64,000 bases of DNA from an uncultured Eubacteriales bacterium (lineage in GTDB: Bacteria > Bacillota > Clostridia > Christensenellales > CAG-314). Where the stretch lies: assembly GCA_949289125.1 (NCBI GenBank), contig CASEME010000020.1, forward strand, positions 1 to 64,000. Direction: 5' to 3'. A program made the translations under genes and the position numbers. A model generated the notes under the pieces. The model worked only from the letters and a program-made list of their open reading frames with translations, was not told where the DNA came from and searched no databases. Numbering within the stretch: position 1 is the stretch's first letter; each line of letters starts with the position of its first letter. Positions 8,081-16,603 of this stretch are shown here, piece after piece.

Positions 8081-9145
8081 ATGTTAAGTTTTGTATCGGC
8101 AAAGGAAATTGCAGAAAAATGGAATATTTCGCAACGACGAGTTGCCATATTGTGTGCAGAAGGTAGAATAGAAGGTGCTATGATGGTTGGTAATATGTGG
8201 ATAATCCCCAGCACAGCATCAAAACCTGATGATAAACGATTAAGCAAGACGGCTGAGCAAGAAAAAAATACATTAAAACCTTTCGTAAAATGGGTAGGTG
8301 GCAAAGGTCAGCTTGTTGATGTGTTGCTTGACACAATGCAAGCAACAGGGAGAACTTACACAAAATACTGTGAGCCAATGATCGGTGGCGGAGCTTTGTT
8401 ATTTAGTTTGCTTGCTAAAAATCAATTCAAAGAAGTTTACATAAGTGATACAAATGAAGAGCTTATCAATTCTTTTCTTGTCATACGAGACAATGTGGAT
8501 ATGCTTATTGAAAAACTTCAAGAGATGCAAACAACTTTTTTGCCCATGAACGATAATGGCAGAAAATACTATTATTATCAAGCACGAGACAAATTCAATT
8601 CATTAAAGATTACTCACGAGACAGCATTGGAGAAAGCAAGTTTGTTTATATTTCTTAACAAAACTTGTTTCAATGGATTGTATCGAGTCAATAAAAGCGG
8701 ACAATTCAATGTACCAATGGGAGCATACAAAAATCCTACTATTTGTGATGAAATCAATTTGCGTAATGTATCAAAAGCATTACAAAATGTAACTATTGTG
8801 TGTGGAGACTACACATTGTGCCAAAATTTTGTAGACAATGATACTTTTGTATATATCGATCCACCATATCGACCTATATCTGAAACTTCTTCATTTACTG
8901 CATACAATACAGACTGCTTTGACGATAAAGAGCAAATAAGATTAGCAGAGTTCATAGAAAAAATTTCACAAAAAGGAGCTAATATACTACTTAGTAACTC
9001 TGATCCTAAAAACAACAACCCAGATGACAACTTTTTCGATGACTTGTACAAAGGTTACAACATAGAAAGAGTATCTGCAGTTAGAGCAATTAACAGTAAT
9101 AGTCAAAAACGTGGCAAAATCAAAGAACTAATAATTTACAATTGA
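8081..9145 (+). CDS. Dam-like N6-adenine DNA methylase (GATC type) with N-terminal HTH
   Basis: The 354-residue protein starts at ATG 8081 (GAGGT six bases upstream), not at the earlier frame start 8069. Residues ~1-45 form a helix-turn-helix (SAKEIAEKWNISQRRVAIL) of the MerR/excisionase type, unusual on a Dam enzyme. The alpha-class D12/Dam domain follows, with FVKWVGGKGQ (SAM motif I) and the catalytic motif DPPYRP near residue 265. The family transfers a methyl group to adenine in GATC, protecting against the DpnII-like nuclease two genes down. The HTH may repress the operon's own promoter; that is inference. It heads a four-gene operon. Confidence 0.88.
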   Translation: MLSFVSAKEIAEKWNISQRRVAILCAEGRIEGAMMVGNMWIIPSTASKPDDKRLSKTAEQEKNTLKPFVKWVGGKGQLVDVLLDTMQATGRTYTKYCEPMIGGGALLFSLLAKNQFKEVYISDTNEELINSFLVIRDNVDMLIEKLQEMQTTFLPMNDNGRKYYYYQARDKFNSLKITHETALEKASLFIFLNKTCFNGLYRVNKSGQFNVPMGAYKNPTICDEINLRNVSKALQNVTIVCGDYTLCQNFVDNDTFVYIDPPYRPISETSSFTAYNTDCFDDKEQIRLAEFIEKISQKGANILLSNSDPKNNNPDDNFFDDLYKGYNIERVSAVRAINSNSQKRGKIKELIIYN

Positions 9146-9154
9146 GGTCTCAAT

Positions 9155-10033
9155 ATGCAAGGAAAAACAATAAATTTATATTTGATTGATGGTGAACCTA
9201 CCAAAAGAATAAAATGCACTTTACAAAATTGGACTGGTTTAGTTTATAAAATTCCTAGAACTATGCTGGAAGATTGCAAAGAAGGAACCACTAATATCGT
9301 AAAAGATATGAAAAAGACCGGTATATATTTTTTACTTGGAGAAGATGCTGAAAGTTCGGAGAAAATTATTTATATTGGACAAGCAGTAGTACGAAAAAAT
9401 GGGGAAGGGCTATTGGGCAGAATACTCGAACACAAAAGAAACACCAAAGAAAAGTATTGGAACGATTGGAACGAGGTTATTGTTTTAACAACACAGAATA
9501 ATTCATTTGGTCCTACAGAAATAAGCTATTTGGAAAACAAATTCACTGCTCTTGCGATGGAGTCTAAAAGATATATAGTCAAAAATAGCAATGAACCAAA
9601 TCAAGGAAATATTACGGAAGAAAAAGAAAGCGAACTATATGAATACATTGATTATGCAAAAATGATCATTGGAGTTTTAGGTCATAATGCATTTGAACCA
9701 ATAATCAAGCCGTTACAACGCACCCAAACACTTATAGAAAAAAACAATATTTTTAAATATAAGGGAAAGTTCGATGCAAGAGGCATTTTAACTACAGAGG
9801 GTTTTGTAATATTGAGTGGAAGTGAAATTAACCCAATTATTGGTCAAAGCAAACGCACTTATATAGAACAAGCTCGTGAAAATCAAGCTAACAAAATCAA
9901 TGCAAATAATCGAACGACAGAGGACATATTGTTTTCAAGTCCTTCAGCGGCTGCATGTTTTATTGGTGGTTGTAGCTTAAGTGGTAATGCAATGTGGATA
10001 ACTGAGGATGGGAAATCTCCTAAGGATGTATAA
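9155..10033 (+). CDS. GIY-YIG nuclease-family protein with DUF4357-like C-terminus
   Basis: The protein is 292 residues. A GIY-YIG domain at ~65-150 shows GIYFLLG, IIYIGQA, the Arg/His helix LLGRILEHKR and a conserved Glu in SYLENKF, so the catalytic set looks complete. The C-terminus (~225-285) resembles DUF4357, with GFVILSGSEI and a LFSSPSAAACFIGG segment. Such nucleases nick or cut DNA with one metal ion. It starts nine bases after the Dam stop and its end overlaps the longest DpnII frame, so it belongs to the operon. A GIY-YIG protein between Dam and DpnII is not part of the classic DpnII set; it may be a second effector or a hitchhiker. Confidence 0.8.
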   Translation: MQGKTINLYLIDGEPTKRIKCTLQNWTGLVYKIPRTMLEDCKEGTTNIVKDMKKTGIYFLLGEDAESSEKIIYIGQAVVRKNGEGLLGRILEHKRNTKEKYWNDWNEVIVLTTQNNSFGPTEISYLENKFTALAMESKRYIVKNSNEPNQGNITEEKESELYEYIDYAKMIIGVLGHNAFEPIIKPLQRTQTLIEKNNIFKYKGKFDARGILTTEGFVILSGSEINPIIGQSKRTYIEQARENQANKINANNRTTEDILFSSPSAAACFIGGCSLSGNAMWITEDGKSPKDV

Positions 10034-10043
10034 GGAGCTTATT

Positions 10044-10907
10044 ATGAAAAGAGACTTTAAAGACTGGTTTGGAAAATTCAAAGAAAGCATTTGTGATTAT
10101 TCTTATTACATAAATTTTGATAAGGTATATAGAAACGTAGACAATATCAAAGTTGAGTTAAACATACTCAATTCTTTGGTGGGAAGTAAAAATATAGAAC
10201 AAGAGTTTTTGGCTTTGGTGCAAGAATATCCCAAAGTATTGAAGTGCATACCTTTGTTGCTTGCTGTTAGAGAGCAAGAGATTTATGCAATAGATCCAGA
10301 AGGCGAATATAAATTTAACTTCAGAGATAGTAACTACACTTTGCAAGAATATGTTATGTTCATGCGTAAAACTGGATTATTTAGATTGATTTCTGAACGC
10401 ATTGTAAATAATCTTGTAGATTATGCGACAGGTGTTGAAGTAGGATTAGATAGCAACGGGCGAAAAAACAGGGGCGGTCATTTGATGGAAAACCTTGTAG
10501 AAAGTCATTTGCAAAGATTAGGCTTAGTAAAAGATAAAACATACTTCAAAGAACTAAAAGCAAGCACTATTCAAAAACAATGGGGCATAGATTTATCGGC
10601 AATATCTAATACAGGAAAGACGGAAAAACGATTTGATTTTGTAGTAAAGAAAGATAACAAAATTTATGCGATAGAAGCAAATTTTTATGCTGCGAGTGGC
10701 TCAAAACTTAATGAAACAGCACGAAGTTACAAAAACTTAGCTATTGAGGCTAAAGAAATACCCAACTTTGTTTTTATTTGGATTACAGACGGTTTAGGTT
10801 GGAAAGCTGCAAGACATAACTTAGAAGAAACTTTCGACGTTTTAGATACAATGTTTTGTATAAATGATTTAGAAAACGGAGAACTGGAAAAACTTATTTA
10901 TAGCTGA
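10044..10907 (+). CDS. DpnII/MboI-type restriction endonuclease (GATC)
   Basis: The 287-residue protein starts at ATG 10044, seven bases after AAGGAG; the frame extends to 10008 without support. It matches the DpnII family along its length: the RTGxL-like helix near KTGLFRLISERI, the NRGGHLMENLVE segment, and the catalytic region KRFDFVV...YAIEANFY followed by GSKLNETARSYK. Enzymes of this family cut unmethylated GATC, and the upstream Dam would protect the host. It ends in TGA one base before the next gene, so translation is coupled. Confidence 0.88.
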   Translation: MKRDFKDWFGKFKESICDYSYYINFDKVYRNVDNIKVELNILNSLVGSKNIEQEFLALVQEYPKVLKCIPLLLAVREQEIYAIDPEGEYKFNFRDSNYTLQEYVMFMRKTGLFRLISERIVNNLVDYATGVEVGLDSNGRKNRGGHLMENLVESHLQRLGLVKDKTYFKELKASTIQKQWGIDLSAISNTGKTEKRFDFVVKKDNKIYAIEANFYAASGSKLNETARSYKNLAIEAKEIPNFVFIWITDGLGWKAARHNLEETFDVLDTMFCINDLENGELEKLIYS

Positions 10908-10908
10908 T

Positions 10909-11646
10909 ATGAGTAAAAAAGTATCTTTACAACCAGAAAACTTTGAATTGCAAACCAACACAGTATGGAGTTTTCCAGCTCGTGGCAAATGGGCAACACA
11001 TGATGCTAAGTATCGTGGCAACTGGTCACCATATATTCCACGCAATGTAATACTTAGATATTCGCAAGAAAACGATACGGTACTTGATCAATTTGTAGGC
11101 GGCGGCACTACTGCAGTTGAAGCAAAGCTCACACATCGTAATTTTATCGGCATTGATATTAACCCCTTTGCAATAGAACAAACACAAACAAAATATCAGT
11201 TTGATTTTGATACCACAACTACTACAAACCTACTACTTGGCGATGCTCGCAACTTGCCGCTCGACACCGAAAGCGTGGATCTAATCTGCACTCACCCACC
11301 TTATGCTAATATTATTAAGTACAGCGATGATATCGATGGAGACTTGTCATTGTTGCCGATTAAAGAATTTTTATATGAAATGGGCAAAGTTGCAGAAGAG
11401 AGCTTTCGTGTTTTGAAAAATGGCAAATATTGTGCAATACTTATGGGTGATACAAGGAGCAAAGGTATGGTACAACCTTTAGCTTTTGAGACTATGCGGA
11501 TATTTGAGCTCGCTGGTTTTAGGACAAAGGAAATAATTATTAAAGAACAACACAATTGCAAAACCACTGGCTTTTGGAAAACAAACAGTATAAAACACAA
11601 CTTTTTACTTCTTGCACACGAGTATTTGTTTGTATTCAAAAAATAA
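10909..11646 (+). CDS. Second DNA methyltransferase of the DpnII locus
   Basis: The 245-residue protein starts one base after the nuclease stop. It has DQFVGGGTT (FxGxGT SAM-binding motif, residues ~60-70) and later THPPYANI (~126-133) in place of the usual (D/N/S)PPY. The order FxGxGT first and PPY second is the reverse of beta-class enzymes such as DpnA, so this is not a simple DpnA copy. The opening NTVWSFPARGKW resembles a family of small DNA modification methylases. It may modify single-stranded or differently sequenced DNA; the target base is not evident. It is the last gene of the operon, followed by a terminator. Confidence 0.75.
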   Translation: MSKKVSLQPENFELQTNTVWSFPARGKWATHDAKYRGNWSPYIPRNVILRYSQENDTVLDQFVGGGTTAVEAKLTHRNFIGIDINPFAIEQTQTKYQFDFDTTTTTNLLLGDARNLPLDTESVDLICTHPPYANIIKYSDDIDGDLSLLPIKEFLYEMGKVAEESFRVLKNGKYCAILMGDTRSKGMVQPLAFETMRIFELAGFRTKEIIIKEQHNCKTTGFWKTNSIKHNFLLLAHEYLFVFKK

Positions 11647-11675
11647 ATGATAATTTGCAAAACTATAATTAAAAT

Positions 11676-11710
11676 ACGACTATCTGTACTGAGGATAGTC
11701 GTATTTATTT
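11676..11710 (+). terminator. Terminator of the DpnII operon
   Basis: The stem ACGACTATC/GATAGTCGT is followed by ATTTATTT. Confidence 0.75.
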
Positions 11711-11753
11711 ATGCTTTATAAAATATTTAGCATATTACTCTTTGTGCACACAC

Positions 11754-12487
11754 TTACCTACGGTTGCGTCTGCCGAAGATTGTGAGCACCATTACAAAAA
11801 ATCTCAAAAAATACACCAATGACACAAGCATTGAAGACAGATAAGTCAAAGCCGCAGCGGACAACACTTTGCTTGCGCCTTGCAATTCATCTTCGGTCAG
11901 TATGCCTTCCTTGACAAGCATCTTTTTGGCACGTCTGCTTGCATTAAATTCCACAGGCAAAGTAACAAGAGTAAACAAAAACGAACTACCGTACAATATA
12001 ACACCGCTCAAAGCGATATAAAAACCTACTGTACCCTCTGTTGTCGTTGCAAACAAGTCTATCATAAGTCCAATAAGCACCAACGGCATTGCCAACCTTG
12101 CGCCAAAATTGACCACAGGCACAAGAGCAGTACGAATATTATAAAACAAATATCCACGCTTTTTTTCATAACGTGCCCCAACTCGTGTGCGGCCACCGCC
12201 ACTGCGGCAACAGAATTGCTTTGGTAAGTGGCGTCGGACAAATTGACAAGGTGTTTGGACGGCTCCTAATGGTTGGTCAACGTTCCGCTTACTTTGCCTA
12301 CTTTGATGTCGTCAATTTGATTGTTTTGTAACAAAAGTACTGCCGTATCAAAGCCGGTCATACCCGAACTTGTCTTAACTTTGTCGTATCGAGCATAAGT
12401 TGTGCTTACTTTGCGACTTGCATATATGGAAATAATCATACATACCAATATCGCACCCAAAAACCACAGATAATCAGTTAAATACAT
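11754..12487 (-). pseudogene. YugP-like zinc membrane peptidase, broken by a stop and a frameshift
   Basis: Read from ATG 12485-12487 (AGGAG upstream), the first 73 residues match the N-terminus of Zn_peptidase_2 (YugP): a membrane helix, then SSGMTGFDTAVLLL and KVSGTLTNH. A TAG then replaces the Tyr codon expected in the HY(D/E)P motif. The same frame continues through AVAVAAHELGHVM, so the HExxH zinc site is still encoded. A one-base loss in the A7 run near 12155-12162 shifts the frame, and the rest (YNIRTALVPVVNFG, several membrane helices, to 11754) is intact in the next frame. Both lesions are single-base events, consistent with a recent pseudogene or with sequence errors. Confidence 0.8.
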
Positions 12488-12556
12488 AATCTACACTCCT
12501 ATTGATATAAGTATGTGCTATTTTGCCAATTACTTAATACAGCTATACCATCAAAA

Positions 12557-13255
12557 TTAGTCTTGAATAAGGCTGCGCAACTTGCTCATACGGCTATCCA
12601 GCTCGGCACTCTGTTCGGCACAAATGAGCAGTTCAGCCGCCATATCCTCAGTAATTACATTGTCTTTTTTGTATATAAGCTGATGTTCCAAACTTGCCCA
12701 AAAGTCCATAGCAATAGTACGTAGCTGAATCTCCACTTTCATTTCCTTTTTTTGCTCGGCAAGATAAATGGGTACGGCTACAATCAGATGCAAACTTCGG
12801 TATCCGTTGGGTTTTGGATTGGCTATGTAGTCTTTTTTGCCAATCAATACAATATCGTCCTGTTTGAGCAAAGCGTCCGCCAACATATATACGTCTTCCA
12901 CAAAGGAGCAACACACTCTTACGCCTGCTACGTCATTGAGATTTTGTTCGATAGCAGCAACGGTATAAGGACAGCCGTGTCTTTCCAACTTGTTGATAAT
13001 ACTTTGCGGCGACTTGAGCCTCGTCTTGATACTGTTGATGGGGTTGCGGTCGTGTTGCAACGAAAATTCTTCGTTGAGTACATTAAACTTTGTCTCAATC
13101 TCCATCATTGCGCATTTGTAGTAAGACATCAGCTTGACTATAGGCATAGACTTTTGTTTGATGTCGTCCAACAAGCCGCTTTCCTTCCACTTTGCAAAGG
13201 TTTGATTGTTTATCTTTATTTTACTTTTGACTTCAGTTTTTACTACGTTTTCCAT
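12557..13255 (-). CDS. Small alarmone synthetase, (p)ppGpp synthase of the RelQ/YjbM type
   Basis: The protein is 232 residues from ATG 13253-13255, chosen because AGGTGG stands six bases upstream. It has a RelA/SpoT synthetase domain only: NPINSIKTRLKSPQSI (the ATP-side basic segment), NDVAGVRVCCSF (the D-x-AGxR core) and KPNGYRSLHLIV with VEIQLRT, the substrate-binding G-loop region and catalytic Glu. There is no HD hydrolase or TGS/ACT part. It would transfer pyrophosphate from ATP to GDP or GTP in stress. It is a single gene, 70 bases from the YugP-like pseudogene. Confidence 0.88.
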   Translation of the reverse strand: MENVVKTEVKSKIKINNQTFAKWKESGLLDDIKQKSMPIVKLMSYYKCAMMEIETKFNVLNEEFSLQHDRNPINSIKTRLKSPQSIINKLERHGCPYTVAAIEQNLNDVAGVRVCCSFVEDVYMLADALLKQDDIVLIGKKDYIANPKPNGYRSLHLIVAVPIYLAEQKKEMKVEIQLRTIAMDFWASLEHQLIYKKDNVITEDMAAELLICAEQSAELDSRMSKLRSLIQD

Positions 13256-13439
13256 TGTGCACCACCTGTTTGTCAAACTACTTGTAAGTGTAAAACAACT
13301 TAAAGTGTAAGTATAATTTTACACAACATTCTTAAATACCACTTAAAAAAGCAATTAGACGACATCGAATAATGTACGCATATTGCTGTGTAGGTGTTTT
13401 GTACAAAGTCTTAGTACACCAACAACACCTATTATTGCA

Positions 13440-13468
13440 TTGAACTGTTGCCAATAATATCGTATAAT
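13440..13468 (+). promoter_or_regulatory. Promoter of the FHA-ABC exporter operon
   Basis: TTGAAC (13440-13445) and TATAAT (13463-13468) are 17 bases apart, 27 bases before the start codon at 13496. Confidence 0.65.
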
Positions 13469-13495
13469 GTGATAAACTACGGTCGGAGCAAACTT

Positions 13496-15100
13496 ATGAA
13501 AAAGATTGTACTAAAAATAAGAGAAGGCGATGTATTCAGCTTTTTTGACAGCGAGGACAAAAAGGAAATAACTATCGGTTCGCGTAGAAGTGCGGATATT
13601 GTCATTAAGTCGTCTTACATACAGCCCGAACAAGCCAAAATACTGTACAAAAACGACGTTTGGTACTTGCAAGATTTGTCGCAGGAAAACTGCAAAGTAG
13701 ACTTGCTTATTGACGGCAAAAAGCTAAAAAAACCGTTTGTAAAGCTGGACAAAAGTATACAGTTTTGCATCAAAGGTCAAAAGAAAAACAACCTTGTTGT
13801 AAAGATTACGCCCGTCAAACAAATAACCAAGCGCAAAAACACTTCGGCGTTTGACCTCACACGTCAGACTATCACCAAAATTGGCAGAGCAGCCGACAAT
13901 GATATTGTTGTGGACAATCCTCTGGTATCGGACAAGCACTGCTATATTGTCTATGACCAACAGGACTGTTACATAGAGGACGCACACAGTTTTAGCGGCA
14001 CATATATCAACAACAAAAAGATAAAGCGCAAAAAGCTTAACGACTACGACCACATATCCATACCGTCCAAGGCGTTTACTTTTTTCAAAAACAAACTGCT
14101 CTACTCCTCTTTGAAAGGCGGTATATGTATAGACGCCGTCAACATCTCCAAGGTGGTATCGGACAGAAATTCCAAGCAAAAAGTATCGTTGGTGACTAAT
14201 GCGTCGTTTAGAATTGAGCCGGGCGAATTTGTTGCCATTATCGGCGGCAGTGGCGCAGGCAAGTCCACACTGCTTGACTGTATCAACGGTATGCGCCCTG
14301 CAACCGATGGCAAAATATACTACGACACCAACGACTTTTACGAAAATATCAACTCTTACAAAGGTGTTGTAGGATACGTTCCGCAAAAAGATATTTTGCA
14401 CGACGACCTGACAGTTGAGACAGCGCTTTACTATACAGCAAAACTGCGCACACGCACCGACATATCCAAAGAGGAAACACTGCAACGTGTAGCGCAGGCT
14501 ATGGCGGACGTAAGTCTTACAGGCAAAGAGCATTTGCGCATATCTGCACTGTCGGGCGGTCAAAAAAAGCGTGTATCCATAGCTATGGAACTTTTGGCTG
14601 ATCCCAAAATAATCTTTTTGGACGAACCAACCAGCGGACTTTCGCCCGACCTTGACCTCGAAATGATGAACTTGCTCAAAGAACTTTCGGGTAAGGGCAG
14701 AACAATAATAGTAATTACTCACACAATGGACAACCTTGACCGCTGTGACAAAGCGTTGTTTTTGGGCAGAGGCGGACGCGTATGCTACTATGGCAAAGCC
14801 AAAGACGCACTCAAATGGTTCAACAAACGCACATTTTCCAACGTATTTTTGGCACTGTCGCAAGAAAACAACAGCATATTGTATGCAGACAAATACAGAG
14901 CAAGCGACTATTACAAAGCACTTTACAAGAGTTTTTGCGACTTGTACGGCGACAACTGCATTTTGCCGCCCGTAACTAATACAAAACACACAACAAGCAC
15001 TGCTGTCACTACCGATAGCAATACAGACACTACAGACAATGGTGACACAACAGAGGTAAATACTGATGAAGAAGTTCAAACGTCACTCAGCCAAGATTAA
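13496..15100 (+). CDS. ABC transporter ATPase with two N-terminal FHA domains
   Basis: The protein is 535 residues from ATG 13496 (CGGAGC upstream). Residues ~1-95 form a degenerate FHA fold (ITIGSRRSADIVI). Residues ~110-205 form a canonical FHA domain with KIGRAADNDIV, the S-x-x-H in VSDKHC and GTYINNKKI, so it should bind phosphothreonine. An ABCG-type ATPase follows, with GGSGAGKST (Walker A), LSGGQKKR (signature) and IIFLDEPTSG (Walker B). The last ~50 residues are Thr-rich and of low complexity. The layout suggests that a Ser/Thr kinase docks to the exporter. It overlaps the permease gene by 35 bases. The substrate is unknown. Confidence 0.87.
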   Translation: MKKIVLKIREGDVFSFFDSEDKKEITIGSRRSADIVIKSSYIQPEQAKILYKNDVWYLQDLSQENCKVDLLIDGKKLKKPFVKLDKSIQFCIKGQKKNNLVVKITPVKQITKRKNTSAFDLTRQTITKIGRAADNDIVVDNPLVSDKHCYIVYDQQDCYIEDAHSFSGTYINNKKIKRKKLNDYDHISIPSKAFTFFKNKLLYSSLKGGICIDAVNISKVVSDRNSKQKVSLVTNASFRIEPGEFVAIIGGSGAGKSTLLDCINGMRPATDGKIYYDTNDFYENINSYKGVVGYVPQKDILHDDLTVETALYYTAKLRTRTDISKEETLQRVAQAMADVSLTGKEHLRISALSGGQKKRVSIAMELLADPKIIFLDEPTSGLSPDLDLEMMNLLKELSGKGRTIIVITHTMDNLDRCDKALFLGRGGRVCYYGKAKDALKWFNKRTFSNVFLALSQENNSILYADKYRASDYYKALYKSFCDLYGDNCILPPVTNTKHTTSTAVTTDSNTDTTDNGDTTEVNTDEEVQTSLSQD

Positions 15101-15880
15101 CATTTTACACTTCCACATATTGGTAAGAAGATACTTCAGACAAATATTTACCAATGTAGCCACCTTTCTGTCTCTGCTGTTGGAAGCACCGCTCATGATA
15201 CTAATTGTGTATATATCTTCGGACAAAAACGCTTTTATCAGACATGACGAAACAATGGCAAGCGTCAATATGTTTTTGCTGGTCATCATTGCGTCAATGA
15301 TGGGCATACTCAACAGTTATCGTGAGATTTGTAAGGAACGCGACATACTTTCACGTGAAGTGTACGGTGGATTGGACGTAACTGCGTACGCGTTGTCCAA
15401 GTTTGTTGTACTTGCAACAATAGGCACGGTACAATGTTTGATACTGTTTTTTGGCACATTGCCTTTTATTGACTTCAATTTTGCTAACCCTGCCACAGGA
15501 TACCTGTACTGCGCATTGGCGTTGGTGTTGACCAACCTGTCAATAACGGCATTGGGCTTGTTTATATCGGCACTACTCAAAAATCGGAAAGTGCCATACT
15601 GCCCGTATTGGTAATTATTATTGTTCAAGTGGTATTTTGCGATTGTTTGATTGTTTTGCCAGACGGGGCAGCCCCCATCAAACTTATTACCCCAGCAACT
15701 TGGGGCATTGCGGTATTTGGCAATCAAACACATATGAACAGTTGGCACGAAGAGTACTTTACCAAAGAACTGTACAATCTCAATCCGCTCATCCCCATAG
15801 CCATACTTGTAGGCTTTACTCTATTGTTTGTTGTACTTACTATAGTAAAACTAAAACATAGCTACAAACAAAAAGACTGA
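15066..15880 (+). pseudogene. ABC-2-type permease, frameshifted
   Basis: The first frame (15066-15614) gives 170 good residues with four membrane helices: LSLLLEAPLMILIVYI, MFLLVIIASMMGI, KFVVLATIGTVQCLILF and ALALVLTNLSITALGLF. At ALLKN(RKV...) near 15580 one base is missing from an A-run. Restoring it gives ALLKKSESAILPVLVIII, and the frame continues to the TGA at 15878-15880 with two more helices. This is the usual partner of the FHA-ABCG ATPase and would form the membrane channel. If the lesion is real, the exporter is dead; if it is a sequencing artefact, the protein is about 271 residues. Confidence 0.8.
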
Positions 15881-15981
15881 CACTAAAGCCAACCTGCATT
15901 AAACGCCAATTTGCACCAGCATTTACATTATCAATACTTGGCAATAGGTATATTTTTTGACATACGGCATACCATTACAGT

Positions 15982-16446
15982 ATGAGTACTGCAAAAAAAT
16001 GTGTATTAGTAGCAATAGGTATTATAATAGTAGCTGTTTTGGGAAGCGTGTTTACTTCGTTAGGACAACAGTGGTATAGAACTTTGCAACATCCGTCAGA
16101 GTGGCCGCCTGCGTTTTTGTTTGCCGTTGTGTGGACAGTTGTTTATATAATAACTTTCTTTACACTGTGCAACACTGTAAAAGAGCAAAACAGCGACGTC
16201 AAAAAGCTGATTGTGCTTGCAATATTCAACGGTGTGCTCAATATACTGTGGTGTCTGGTATTTTTTACACTGCAACAACTGTTTTTGGGTGTGGTAATAA
16301 TTGTGCTCAATCTTGCCGCAGCAATATTGTTGATATGCGAAGTGAAAAAGCAAAGCAAGCCACTGTGGTATTACCTCATGCTTATCTATCCCATTTGGGT
16401 TGGTATAGCCACCACACTCAATACCGCAGTATGGATACTTAACTGA
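15982..16446 (+). CDS. TspO/MBR-family membrane protein
   Basis: The 154-residue protein has five membrane helices. It carries the family's aromatic signature: QWYRTLQHPSEWPPAFLF followed by VVWTVVYI, and WCLVFF in helix 3. TspO proteins bind porphyrins and sterol-like ligands and modulate stress or tetrapyrrole handling. No Shine-Dalgarno sequence is visible ahead of ATG 15982. A TTGACA stands 24 bases upstream, so the transcript may start close to the start codon. Confidence 0.85.
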   Translation: MSTAKKCVLVAIGIIIVAVLGSVFTSLGQQWYRTLQHPSEWPPAFLFAVVWTVVYIITFFTLCNTVKEQNSDVKKLIVLAIFNGVLNILWCLVFFTLQQLFLGVVIIVLNLAAAILLICEVKKQSKPLWYYLMLIYPIWVGIATTLNTAVWILN

Positions 16447-16564
16447 GTGTTACACAATAGTGAGATTTTATCAACACTATTGTCCTTTAATAATAGCATT
16501 ATAGTAAAAACAAATTTTAATTTTTTATACTATATATCAATACAGTTTTCAATATAATAAAAAT

Positions 16565-16603
16565 AACAGCGTTGCATCAATGTCATTGCAACGCTGTTGA
16601 TTG
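16565..16603. terminator. Bidirectional terminator
   Basis: The perfect 12-bp stem AACAGCGTTGCA/TGCAACGCTGTT lies between two convergent genes. Confidence 0.8.

Noticed and set aside
8026-11646. Type I R-M or BREX-like system
   Set aside because: No HsdR/HsdS, PglZ or ATPase; the genes fit a DpnII-type locus with one added nuclease.
13724-15079. 451-residue frame antisense to the FHA-ABC gene
   Set aside because: Cys/Val/Tyr-rich shadow of a strongly supported gene; no start site or domain.
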